This document shows positions 1 to 7,702 of a stretch of 16,104 bases of DNA, one piece after another. The DNA is taken from NCBI GenBank assembly GCA_934281515.1, contig CAKQXG010000032.1, forward strand, positions 1 through 16,104, read 5' to 3'. The notes beneath the pieces were generated by a model. That model saw only the letters and a list, made by a program, of their open reading frames with translations, searched no databases and was not told the DNA's origin. Positions within the stretch are counted from its first letter, which is position 1. Every line of letters starts with the position of its first letter. Source of the stretch: an uncultured Clostridia bacterium (GTDB lineage: Bacteria > Bacillota > Clostridia > Christensenellales > CAG-314). A program made the translations under genes and the position numbers.

Positions 1-816
1 GACGAGGGCGGATTGACGTTGCTTGCCAGAGTGCTGACAAAAATAAAAGGTTACTCACCCAAGATTTGTCCCGTCTACCCCAAGCCGGAGTGCAGGAACG
101 TTGTTCCACTGTTCGAGGACAGAGCGGTGTACAAGAGTATAACTGCACAGATAGAAAGCGCAGGTTGCACGATTTCCGACGAAAACGACGCCGACATTTA
201 TTTGTTTTGCAATTTGCCGGTCGGACAAATGCTGGACTTTTGCAGTTTGTATATCGGCAAGACAAACGGCGTGGGCAATGTTGCCGCCAAGCAGTACGTC
301 GATCGCGACTTGCCCAAGTTTGTCGCAAAACTTGCAGAACTACACTTAATGGGGAAGGCCGTTGCCGTTGCCGACATAGCGTATGCCAATGGTGGCGACA
401 TAGAGTTTGCCCGCATGGTTTCGCAAGCAGTAGGACTGCTTAACGTCGCGGGATACGCAGGGTGGAACACATCTTCCAATACGTTGGGTACGGTTATTTG
501 CCAGGCAGTGTTTTACAACTTTTTCAAAAATACGCCTACGCACCGACGTTTTACCGCCGAGCGTGTGTATGAGGATATTGCCTATTGTTCTCACGTCAGA
601 GGCAGCGTTACCGCAAACGAGTTGCCAAAACTCGGTTACAACTACTTTGATGTCGGCGAGCAACGCGGCAAAGTTGCCGAAATAGTAGAGCGTTTGTTGG
701 ACAAATATGTCGAGAAGAATATCCCCGAAATTTACACCGACTACAAAATTGTCGACTGTTACATGCCTTGGAGCAGAATGTTTGAAGTCGGTCTTGCAGT
801 TGAGGAAAAGAAGTGA
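1..816 (+). CDS. DUF4127 family protein, 3' part (5' end outside window)
   Basis: The frame is open from base 1 and reads D-E-G-G-L-T-L-L-A-R, so the gene begins upstream. A TTG at 13 is an internal leucine, not a start. About 271 residues are visible. DUF4127 proteins are usually near 500 residues, so roughly the C-terminal half is here. Recognition rests on remembered family-like segments: an initial D-E-x-G-L-x-L-L-A-R stretch, an A-D-I-A-Y-A-N-G-G-D stretch, and the run A-G-Y-A-G-W-N-T-S-S-N-T-L-G-T around the middle, the most characteristic part of the family. No signal peptide or membrane segment is visible in this part. The family has no established reaction that I can state. It ends 145 bp before a GH2 beta-mannosidase-like gene on the same strand, so a role in glycan metabolism is possible from context only. 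Family assignment is fairly sure; function is unknown. Confidence 0.75.
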   Translation, partial: DEGGLTLLARVLTKIKGYSPKICPVYPKPECRNVVPLFEDRAVYKSITAQIESAGCTISDENDADIYLFCNLPVGQMLDFCSLYIGKTNGVGNVAAKQYVDRDLPKFVAKLAELHLMGKAVAVADIAYANGGDIEFARMVSQAVGLLNVAGYAGWNTSSNTLGTVICQAVFYNFFKNTPTHRRFTAERVYEDIAYCSHVRGSVTANELPKLGYNYFDVGEQRGKVAEIVERLLDKYVEKNIPEIYTDYKIVDCYMPWSRMFEVGLAVEEKK

Positions 817-852
817 CGCCGGATATAAAAAATTATAATGGTACAAAATTTT

Positions 853-884
853 CTATCACCGGGCTTTGGGTTATGATGTGATAG
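853..884. promoter_or_regulatory. Inverted repeat CTATCAC-N18-GTGATAG upstream of the GH2 gene
   Basis: A perfect 7-bp inverted repeat has arms at 853-859 and 878-884. It lies between the DUF4127 stop and a candidate extended -10 element at 929-937. It could be an operator for a dimeric regulator or a weak hairpin ending the upstream transcript. The loop is long (18 nt) and only a short T-run follows, so a terminator is not convincing. Binding-site status is inferred from symmetry and position only. Confidence 0.3.
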
Positions 885-928
885 CGTTTTGGAAAAACAC
901 AAACTTACCGACGGCGACTTGCCGCAAC

Positions 929-937
929 TGTTATAAC
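929..937 (+). promoter_or_regulatory. Candidate extended -10 promoter for the GH2 gene
   Basis: TG at 929-930, one base, then TATAAC at 932-937 gives a TGnTATAAC extended -10 with five of six consensus bases in the hexamer. No good -35 hexamer sits 16-18 bp upstream, which extended -10 promoters can tolerate. Transcription would begin near 944 and leave a leader of about 18 nt before the ATG at 962. A second TATAAT at 834-839 has no partner -35 and is less well placed. Confidence 0.35.
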
Positions 938-961
938 GTGAGTAGTACAGAGAAGGAAAAT

Positions 962-3433
962 ATGACAGAATTGAAACTAAACAAGGAATGGACGGTGGAT
1001 TTCGACGGAAACAAGTTGCCTGCCGTCGTCCCGGGAGATGTAACCCTCGACTTGTGGCGCAACAACGTGATCGACAACCCGTACTTCGGAATGAATCACA
1101 AGCAGTTGCATTGGATAATCAATCGCGACTTCGTCTACGAAACACGATTCGATGTTTCCGACGAGATGTTTGCCGAACAGGAAATATTGCTGCAATTTGA
1201 CGGAATAGACACCTATGCCGACATATATCTCAACGGCAAACAACTGGGACATGCTCAGAATATGTTTTTGAAGTACACCTACCCGGTAAAGGACATTGTC
1301 AAAAAGAGTGGAAACGTGTTGACGGTAAAAATGTTGTCCACCGGGCAAGTGATGGACAAGATCGATTCCCAAGGTTACTACGGCGTGTTCAACATCAAGC
1401 GTTTGTTTGTACGCAAGGCACAGTGTCACTTCGGTTGGGACTGGGCTCCCGACATGCCCGGTTACGGTATTTGCGGTGATGTAAAACTGATTGGCTGTGT
1501 CAAAAATCGCATAAGTGACGTACACTATCGGGCTTACAACAGTGGAAAGTTGAGCATTTTTGTCGATCTCAATTACACGGTGCGAGAGTACATGACCGAA
1601 GACAAACAAATAAGACAGTGCGATCCAGAGTGTGCAAACGACATTCTTCGCTACGTTGTGGCAATGCGTCCCGGCAGCCCGATTTCGGACAGCAACAGCG
1701 TTGTTTTTGAAACAAAAGTTACGGGCGAAAAGAACTTTGCGAATTTTGCCGTCGACAATCCCGAGTTGTGGTGGCCCAACGGATACGGCAAACAACCGTT
1801 GTACAATTACAAAATTGAGCTTGTGCGAGGCGGCAAGGTGGTGGACGAGCGTACGGGCAAGTTTGCATTTCGTGAGGTTTCTCTTTGTCAACAACCGTTT
1901 GACCAAAAACACATGCAGTATCGCTTGCAAGTCAACGGCGTAAATGTGTTTGTAAAGGGCAGCAATTGGGTGCCTGCCGAGTGCTTTATCGGCGGTATAA
2001 AGACGGAAAAATACCTCAGATTGATTGACGAGGCGGCGCGTGCCAACTTCAACATGTTGCGCGTGTGGGGCGGAGGACTGTACGAAAAAGATGTTTTTTA
2101 CGACATTTGCGACAGCAAAGGAATCATGGTGTGGCAGGACCTTATGTTTGCTTGTGCCGACATCCCCGAGGACGATCCCGAGTTTGTCGCAACTTGCCAA
2201 AAGGAAGTATCTTACCAGGTTTGCCGACTGCGTAATCATCCGTCGCTTGTGTATTGGTGCGGAGGCAACGAAAAGACAGGCTCCTACGGACACAAAATCA
2301 CCAAAGGGGACTACTTTATCGATGTCATTATGCGCGGTACAGTGGACAACTACGACGGTACGCGTCCTTATGCACGCCAAAGTCCTTGCTCGCTTACCGA
2401 CGTCGGCAACGACGAAACCTCGGGCGAATCGCATGCGGGCAGTTACGAAAGCAGTCTTGTCGGCGGTGTACTCAACTACCGCAACAAAGTCAGCGATTCG
2501 GGCGTGATGTTTGTTTCGGAGTGCGCCAACATGGGACCCGGTACGATAGAAATATACAAGCGTATGTTTCCCGAGGACAAGTTGTGGCCGATGAACGAGT
2601 ACTGGCGCGATCGTCTGATGGAAAACCCCTATTCGGTGTTCAAGGTGCCGTTTTGCGAGCGTCAATTGCTGTACGCCGACACGTTGTACGGCAAGAGTGA
2701 CACTTTGAGGCAATTTGTTGCCAAGGGCATGACCACTCATGCCGAGTCTATGCGAGCGGAGATTGAGTTTGCGCGCGCCAATCCTGCTTGCGGCGGCTTT
2801 ATGAATTGGATGTACAGCGACATCTGGCCGTCGGCAACATGGGCGGTTGTGGACTACTACTGCGAGCCGAAACAAGCTTACTATCAAATGAAACGCAGTT
2901 ACGCCCCTGTCGTGATTACATTTGTACAAAACGAGCAAAAACAACTGCAATTGGTGTTGCTTGTCGACGGTTTGCAATCGGTTGCAGTCAATGTAAATTA
3001 CGGTATGCGTGCTCTGGACGGCAGGACACTTTGGCAACGCAATGCAACTCTTTCGGCGGAAGGCGGCGGTGCGGATACCGTCGACATTGCGTACGACTAC
3101 AACGCCCCCGACAGTTATCTGTTTGCCGAGTACGATCTGAACGGCACACGGCACGGTACGGTGTTCTCCTACGACATGTGGCATGCGTGTCACTTTACTA
3201 GCGACTACACCTACAAGGTGGACAAACTGGCCGACTGCTACGCCGTAACCGTTGAGGCAAAGCAATTTGCCAAAGGCGTAATCGTGCGTATGAAGGACAA
3301 CTACAAGTTTGCCTACTCCGACAACTACGTCGACTTGCAAGCGGGGGAACAAACAACGCTGTATATATACGGCGCAACCGACGATGACATTGCCACGTTA
3401 GAAGTTACCGACTTCGCCAAGGAAACGGCATAA
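962..3433 (+). CDS. GH2 family beta-mannosidase-like glycoside hydrolase
   Basis: A protein of 823 residues, the normal size for GH2 beta-mannosidases (about 800-900), which release mannose from non-reducing ends of beta-mannosides or mannooligosaccharides. I chose the ATG at 962 because AGAAGGA lies just upstream (951-957) and homology begins there; the frame extends to 866 without a ribosome site. A sugar-binding jelly roll occupies about residues 1-160 and includes the family motif F-G-W-D-W-A-P. An Ig-like domain follows at about 165-310, then a TIM barrel from about 318 opening with V-N-G-V-N-V-F-V-K-G-S-N-W. The motif R-V-W-G-G-G-L-Y-E follows, then W-C-G-G-N-E with Glu437 as likely acid/base. 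F-V-S-E carries Glu520 as likely nucleophile. The nucleophile is followed by C-A-N-M-G rather than the aromatic/Gly context usual in the family, so exact substrate is less certain. There is no signal peptide, so it is probably cytoplasmic and acts on imported oligosaccharides. A GH2 beta-glucosidase or exo-glucosaminidase is a less likely alternative. Confidence 0.85.
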   Translation: MTELKLNKEWTVDFDGNKLPAVVPGDVTLDLWRNNVIDNPYFGMNHKQLHWIINRDFVYETRFDVSDEMFAEQEILLQFDGIDTYADIYLNGKQLGHAQNMFLKYTYPVKDIVKKSGNVLTVKMLSTGQVMDKIDSQGYYGVFNIKRLFVRKAQCHFGWDWAPDMPGYGICGDVKLIGCVKNRISDVHYRAYNSGKLSIFVDLNYTVREYMTEDKQIRQCDPECANDILRYVVAMRPGSPISDSNSVVFETKVTGEKNFANFAVDNPELWWPNGYGKQPLYNYKIELVRGGKVVDERTGKFAFREVSLCQQPFDQKHMQYRLQVNGVNVFVKGSNWVPAECFIGGIKTEKYLRLIDEAARANFNMLRVWGGGLYEKDVFYDICDSKGIMVWQDLMFACADIPEDDPEFVATCQKEVSYQVCRLRNHPSLVYWCGGNEKTGSYGHKITKGDYFIDVIMRGTVDNYDGTRPYARQSPCSLTDVGNDETSGESHAGSYESSLVGGVLNYRNKVSDSGVMFVSECANMGPGTIEIYKRMFPEDKLWPMNEYWRDRLMENPYSVFKVPFCERQLLYADTLYGKSDTLRQFVAKGMTTHAESMRAEIEFARANPACGGFMNWMYSDIWPSATWAVVDYYCEPKQAYYQMKRSYAPVVITFVQNEQKQLQLVLLVDGLQSVAVNVNYGMRALDGRTLWQRNATLSAEGGGADTVDIAYDYNAPDSYLFAEYDLNGTRHGTVFSYDMWHACHFTSDYTYKVDKLADCYAVTVEAKQFAKGVIVRMKDNYKFAYSDNYVDLQAGEQTTLYIYGATDDDIATLEVTDFAKETA

Positions 3434-3690
3434 AATAGGACTGTAATATTTGCAAAATTACGTATGCATGCGGAAGTTGTTTGATGCAACCCAATCGACT
3501 TGACAGAGCAAAGATTGTTGTGCAGTGGTTGGAAATACGTATATCTGCCGAGGTTGAAATGCGGCAACCGAACCGCAGTAAAAAGTAAGCGAATTTTGCA
3601 TACGTAGCATGATTTTCGGTACAAAATACAAAGAGCGATTTTACGCATTGACGGATATATGCGAAGAATAAACAAAATCAGGAGGTAAAT
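3434..3690. other. Intergenic leader between GH2 and lipoprotein genes
   Basis: This 257-bp stretch has no gene. It holds overlapping short complementary segments at 3545-3578: CTGC with GCAG, GGTTG with CAACC (3552-3556/3565-3569), and TGCGG with CCGCA (3560-3564/3573-3577). The last two cannot form together, so two alternative hairpins are possible. A perfect TTGACA at 3500-3505 has no matching -10. A weak promoter TTGCAT (3596-3601), 18 bp, TACAAA (3620-3625) is the best available. The AGGAGGT at 3680-3686 is a strong ribosome site for the ATG at 3691. Confidence 0.3.
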
Positions 3691-6600
3691 ATGAGAAAAC
3701 ACTCACTAAAAGCGTTGCTTTTCGTATTGGTCGCTTCTCTTGTGCTGTGCCTTGTCACCGCATGCGAAGTTGTCCCCGAAAAGACAAAGCTGGAAGCACC
3801 CACATTGGCGGAGAAAGTCTACACGGGTAGCAATCTGACTGCAACAATTGCCGAAAGTGAAGGCTACACAGTTGTCACCAACGAAGGCGGCACGGACGTA
3901 GGCGAGTACGAAGTCGTACTGAAACTGTCCGACGAAACCAAGTACGAATGGGCAACACCGGACGCCGACGACGCCACCAAGGTTACGTTGAAGTTTGTCG
4001 TAACCAAGGCGACAAACGAAATCACGGTATTGACACTTGACGGTTGGACCTTCGGCCAAGACGCCAACACCCCGACAGCCACGGCAATGTTCGGAACGCC
4101 GACATTTACATACGGCGCAACCGCCGACGGCGAATTTTCCGAAACAGTGCCTACTGCGGCAGGCAACTATTTTGTCAAGGCTACCGTTGCCGCAACCGCC
4201 AACTACGACGGTGCGGAAAAGACCGCCGAGTTTAAGATCGCACGCGCAAGCGCTGCGCTTACAACGACGCCACAGGCTGTTACAAACCTTGTATACACGG
4301 GAGGCGCACTCGACCTTGTCACGGCAGGTGTGGCAAACGGCGGCACGATGCAGTACAAACTCGGCACCGACGGTACTTGGTCGTCCGATATTCCCACGGC
4401 AACAAACGCAGGCGAATACACCGTGTACTACAAGGTGCTTGGCGATGACAGTCACAGCGATATCGCCGAAGCAAGCGTAAGCGTTGTCGTAGCCAAGGCA
4501 AATTCGACCTTCGGCAAACTTCCGCAAGACCCCGATTTGCACTACACGGGCGAGATGCAAGCGTTGTTGATTGCCGGCGAAACGGCTTGCGGTACAATTT
4601 TGTACAAGCTTGGCGACGGCGAGTGGACGGTCGAAATTCCGTCGGCAACCGATGCGAAAACATACGATGTCTACTACAAAATCGTCGGCGACGGCAATCA
4701 CAATGATTTGATAAACGACGAAACGCAAAAAATCTCCGTTACCATTGCAAGAGTCAATGCGGTAGTAACCGCTCCGACGGCAAAGAGCGACTTGACCTAC
4801 AACGGCGAGGCGCAAGAGCTTGTCAATGCTGGTAGCGCAATGGGCGCAACGCTTAGTTACAGACTTGGCACTGACGGCGAGTGGACGACTGTCGTACCCA
4901 CCGCAACAAATGCAGGCGAGTACACGGTATACTACAAGTTTGTTGCCGACGCCAACCACAATGTTGTAGAAACGGAACAAGAAATTCCCGTAACCATTGC
5001 CAAAGTTGCTGCCGAAGTAACCGCTCCGACGGCAAAGACCGACTTGACCTACAACGGCGAGGCGCAAGCGCTTGTCAACGCAGGTAGTGCCAATGGTGCG
5101 ACAATCGAGTACAAACTTGACAACGGCGAATGGACGAAAGACGTACCATCCGCAACAAATGCAGGTGCATACAAGGTAACGTACAAAGTATTTGCCGACG
5201 CCAACCACACGGGCGACAGCGAACAAACAATCGAAGTGACAATTGCCAAGATTGCCGACAGCATCGACTTCTCTCTCAATGGCGTAACCGTACATTGTGG
5301 AGAGGCTATCCCCGAGTTGAAAGCAACCGCAACAAGCGGCACGGCGGTAACGTTTACCTACTCCGACAACGGCGAGGACTACTACACCAAGGAACAACTG
5401 GTTGATTTCGTCTTTACTTACGGTACAACCTACTATGTCAAGGCAACCGTTGCCGACAGTACCAACTACACAGGTGTAGAAACAACTCAATCGATAACTC
5501 CGCAACACAAAATTGTAACTAGCGAAAAGGACGGTGTGCAAACTGCAGAATGTGCTTGTGGCAAAAAGGACGTTACGGGTACGCTCGGCACCAAGCAAAC
5601 AATTGACCTTGCCGCAACCGTGGAAAACGGTGTGGCAAAGGCAACCGACGGCAAACTTGATTTGACAACAATAGGTTACACGGGCAATGCCGCAGTAACG
5701 CTTACCGTTGACGAAACGGCTTACCAAGCTATGGCGCAAAACGGCGTCGTTGCGCTTGCCGACGTATTGCCACTTGGAGTATACGGCGAAAAATCGTTTG
5801 CTGTAAGCGTAACCGACGGAAAAGAAATTTACAACGTAACAATCAACGCACTTGTAGTTACAATGACAATCACATCGGCCGACCAATATGCAAATTGGAT
5901 TACAGTTGCCAAGGCTTGCGATCAAAGCGCAACTTTGTGGGGCGGCTACTTCCGTCTGGGCGCAAACATCACTGCAACATCGATGGTGATGTTTAATCGT
6001 GGAAAAATAGATGGAACGGAAGGCTTTAAGGGCGTGTTTGACGGATGCGGTTACATTATCGACGGGCTTAACAGAAGCAGTTGGGATAGTAACGCATTTG
6101 TTACCACGATGACCGAAACGGGCGTGCTTAAAAACATTGCGTTTACCGATGTCAAGATTACCGGTGAAGGCAACTTCCTTACATCCGGTGGCAAAGGTAC
6201 AATCGAAAACGTATTTGTGCAGTATACGGTCATTTCCGTAGGAGATAACAACGGTAACAGCGCTACAATCGCCAATCAACAAGACGGTTGCGCCATGCGT
6301 AACGTATTTGTCGACGCAAGTAAAGCAGTTGTAAGCGGTAGCGGTGCAAAATTCAGAATTCTGACAAACAACACTGCAAGCGGTTTCGGCGGCGTGTTCG
6401 GCGTGTGTCCTTCACAAAACTACACCCCGAGCCAAGCTTTAGGCAGGGACATCAATTACTCCGCAATAGCTTTCTTCGCAAATTTTGCCGAGCTTAAAGC
6501 CAACGACACAACCCAAACGGTATTGGCAGGTTGGAACAACAACGGTTTCTGGACCGTAAACGACGGTATTCCCGCTCCTGCAAAATTGGTTGTAACCGAG

Positions 6601-7608
6601 TTGAACTTGGGTGCGCAAGACATAAACCTTGACATTCTGGTAGACAACGACAATGTTACACTTAACGACAACAATGTGGAAATTGACTGCACGGCAGTAG
6701 GCTTTTCGTTTGGAGAGATCGCTTCCGCTACAATGGAGGGCGCATCGCTCGATGTAAGCAAGTTTGCATTTGCCGACGGTAAATTGATTGTTGCTCGCTC
6801 GGCGTTTGGCTACAACTATGGTGCAAAAGAGATTGTAGTGACCGACGTTGACAACAAAACAATCACAATTGCGGCAACGCTTGTAAGCAAAGTTTTGACG
6901 GATGCTACCGACTACTTAAATTGGATAAAGATTGCCAATGCCTGCGAAGCGGAAGATAAGATTCTTGGCGGTTACTTCAAATTGGGTGCAAATATCGCAT
7001 CCGAAACCATGGTCACTTTTGATCGTCACGACGTTGACGGCGCATACGGATTTAAGGGCGTATTTGACGGATGCGGATATGCTATCGATGGTTTGACGGC
7101 CACGGGCAATGCGTTTATCAGCTGTATGACCAAGGATGGAGTGTTGCGTAATATTGCATTTACCAACGCTAAAATTGCCGGCGAAAGCAACTTCCTGTGC
7201 TCCGGCGGACTTGGCACAATAGAAAACGTTTACGTGCAATACGTATCTATTGCCGCAGGTAGTAGCAACAACGGAACGATATATAACCATTGCAGATACG
7301 GAGAAAATGCAGGTAAAATTACTAACGTGTTTGTTGACGCAAGCAATGCGGTAATTAGCGGAAGCGGCTCGTCGTTTAGACTAATCGGCGGTAGCAATAG
7401 CGGGTACAACGGCATATTTGCGGTTTGTCCGAGCGAAAACTACACACCGAGTCAAGCCATGGACAGAGATAACAATTACTCGGCTGTTGCCTACTTTGCT
7501 AGTTTTGACGAGCTTAAAGACAGCGACAAAACGCAAACTGCACTCAAAGGCTGGGACAGCACTTATTGGACAATTGTCGAAGGCGTTCCCACATTTGTAA
7601 TAAAATAG
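3691..7608 (+). CDS. Large surface lipoprotein with MBG/Ig-like repeats and duplicated GLUG/beta-helix-like C-terminus
   Basis: A protein of 1305 residues. Residues 1-24 form a lipoprotein signal peptide (basic start, hydrophobic core, lipobox L-V-T-A-C) with Cys25 as lipidation site, so it should sit on the outer face of the membrane. About seven consecutive modules of 75-85 residues run from 32 to 606. The clearest (187-521) repeat a pattern of L-x-Y-x-G, D-G-E-W, T-N-A-G-E-Y-T-V-Y-Y-K and D-x-N-H, as in MBG/YDG-type bacterial Ig-like domains. A short hinge holds His606 and C-A-C-G (Cys621, Cys623). Two composite units follow. Each has a beta-rich linker of about 95 residues (632-724 and 963-1067) and then a block of about 235 residues (725-962 and 1068-1305) with G-F-K-G-V-F-D-G-C-G-Y and N-Y-T-P-S-Q-A. 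The first of these resembles GLUG-type beta-helix proteins. No catalytic motif is recognised. It probably binds or displays at a polysaccharide; function is unproven. A strong AGGAGGT precedes the ATG and decides the start. Confidence 0.8.
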   Translation: MRKHSLKALLFVLVASLVLCLVTACEVVPEKTKLEAPTLAEKVYTGSNLTATIAESEGYTVVTNEGGTDVGEYEVVLKLSDETKYEWATPDADDATKVTLKFVVTKATNEITVLTLDGWTFGQDANTPTATAMFGTPTFTYGATADGEFSETVPTAAGNYFVKATVAATANYDGAEKTAEFKIARASAALTTTPQAVTNLVYTGGALDLVTAGVANGGTMQYKLGTDGTWSSDIPTATNAGEYTVYYKVLGDDSHSDIAEASVSVVVAKANSTFGKLPQDPDLHYTGEMQALLIAGETACGTILYKLGDGEWTVEIPSATDAKTYDVYYKIVGDGNHNDLINDETQKISVTIARVNAVVTAPTAKSDLTYNGEAQELVNAGSAMGATLSYRLGTDGEWTTVVPTATNAGEYTVYYKFVADANHNVVETEQEIPVTIAKVAAEVTAPTAKTDLTYNGEAQALVNAGSANGATIEYKLDNGEWTKDVPSATNAGAYKVTYKVFADANHTGDSEQTIEVTIAKIADSIDFSLNGVTVHCGEAIPELKATATSGTAVTFTYSDNGEDYYTKEQLVDFVFTYGTTYYVKATVADSTNYTGVETTQSITPQHKIVTSEKDGVQTAECACGKKDVTGTLGTKQTIDLAATVENGVAKATDGKLDLTTIGYTGNAAVTLTVDETAYQAMAQNGVVALADVLPLGVYGEKSFAVSVTDGKEIYNVTINALVVTMTITSADQYANWITVAKACDQSATLWGGYFRLGANITATSMVMFNRGKIDGTEGFKGVFDGCGYIIDGLNRSSWDSNAFVTTMTETGVLKNIAFTDVKITGEGNFLTSGGKGTIENVFVQYTVISVGDNNGNSATIANQQDGCAMRNVFVDASKAVVSGSGAKFRILTNNTASGFGGVFGVCPSQNYTPSQALGRDINYSAIAFFANFAELKANDTTQTVLAGWNNNGFWTVNDGIPAPAKLVVTELNLGAQDINLDILVDNDNVTLNDNNVEIDCTAVGFSFGEIASATMEGASLDVSKFAFADGKLIVARSAFGYNYGAKEIVVTDVDNKTITIAATLVSKVLTDATDYLNWIKIANACEAEDKILGGYFKLGANIASETMVTFDRHDVDGAYGFKGVFDGCGYAIDGLTATGNAFISCMTKDGVLRNIAFTNAKIAGESNFLCSGGLGTIENVYVQYVSIAAGSSNNGTIYNHCRYGENAGKITNVFVDASNAVISGSGSSFRLIGGSNSGYNGIFAVCPSENYTPSQAMDRDNNYSAVAYFASFDELKDSDKTQTALKGWDSTYWTIVEGVPTFVIK
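4756..5238 (+). repeat. Tandem near-identical Ig-like repeat units inside the lipoprotein gene
   Basis: Two adjacent units, about 4756-5007 and 5008-5238, share long stretches of nearly identical DNA. Matching points 4765 and 5017 are 252 bp (84 codons) apart, and from there the sequence G-T-A-A-C-C-G-C-T-C-C-G-A-C-G-G-C runs almost unchanged through a Y-N-G-E-A-Q-coding segment. Neighbouring units are similar only as protein. This points to a recent duplication or gene conversion of one module and a potential site of copy-number change. Confidence 0.8.
5860..7605 (+). repeat. Protein-level duplication of the C-terminal unit of the lipoprotein
   Basis: The blocks at about 5860-6580 and 6890-7605 encode parallel proteins. 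Shared segments in order are Y-x-N-W-I, G-G-Y-F-x-L-G-A-N-I, G-F-K-G-V-F-D-G-C-G-Y, L-x-N-I-A-F-T, G-T-I-E-N-V, N-V-F-V-D-A-S, N-Y-T-P-S-Q-A, F-x-E-L-K and T-Q-T-x-L-x-G-W. The DNA has diverged strongly, so this duplication is older than the Ig-repeat one at 4756-5238. The linkers before each block also correspond. Confidence 0.8.
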
Positions 7609-7702
7609 TCAAAGCCATGTGGCGCAAAACTAAATGTAAATGGTGTACAATCATTCTAACGTAAATCTCGCCGGTTGGGTAAAACAACAATAAGTTTTTT
7701 TT

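Noticed and set aside
834..839. TATAAT as a promoter for the GH2 gene
   Set aside because: There is no -35 or extended -10 context, and the element at 929-937 is better placed.
866..961. Upstream extension of the GH2 protein by 32 residues
   Set aside because: There is no ribosome site before 866, the extra residues do not resemble GH2 sequence, and AGAAGGA precedes the ATG at 962.
977..3352. 791-codon open frame on the minus strand across the GH2 gene
   Set aside because: It lies in exact codon register with a convincing GH2 gene and exists because the sense strand lacks TTA, CTA and TCA. Its translation resembles no protein family and no ribosome site supports it.
3500..3505. Perfect TTGACA as -35 of the lipoprotein gene
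   Set aside because: No -10-like hexamer is found 16-19 bp downstream.
4741..5240. CRISPR-like or tandem non-coding repeats
   Set aside because: The repeats are in frame, 84 codons long and encode Ig-like modules; there are no short repeat-spacer units anywhere in the window.
3706..6282. 858-codon minus-strand open frame across the lipoprotein gene
   Set aside because: It is also in codon register with the sense gene; the translation is a Cys/Val-rich mirror of the repeats, with no domain.
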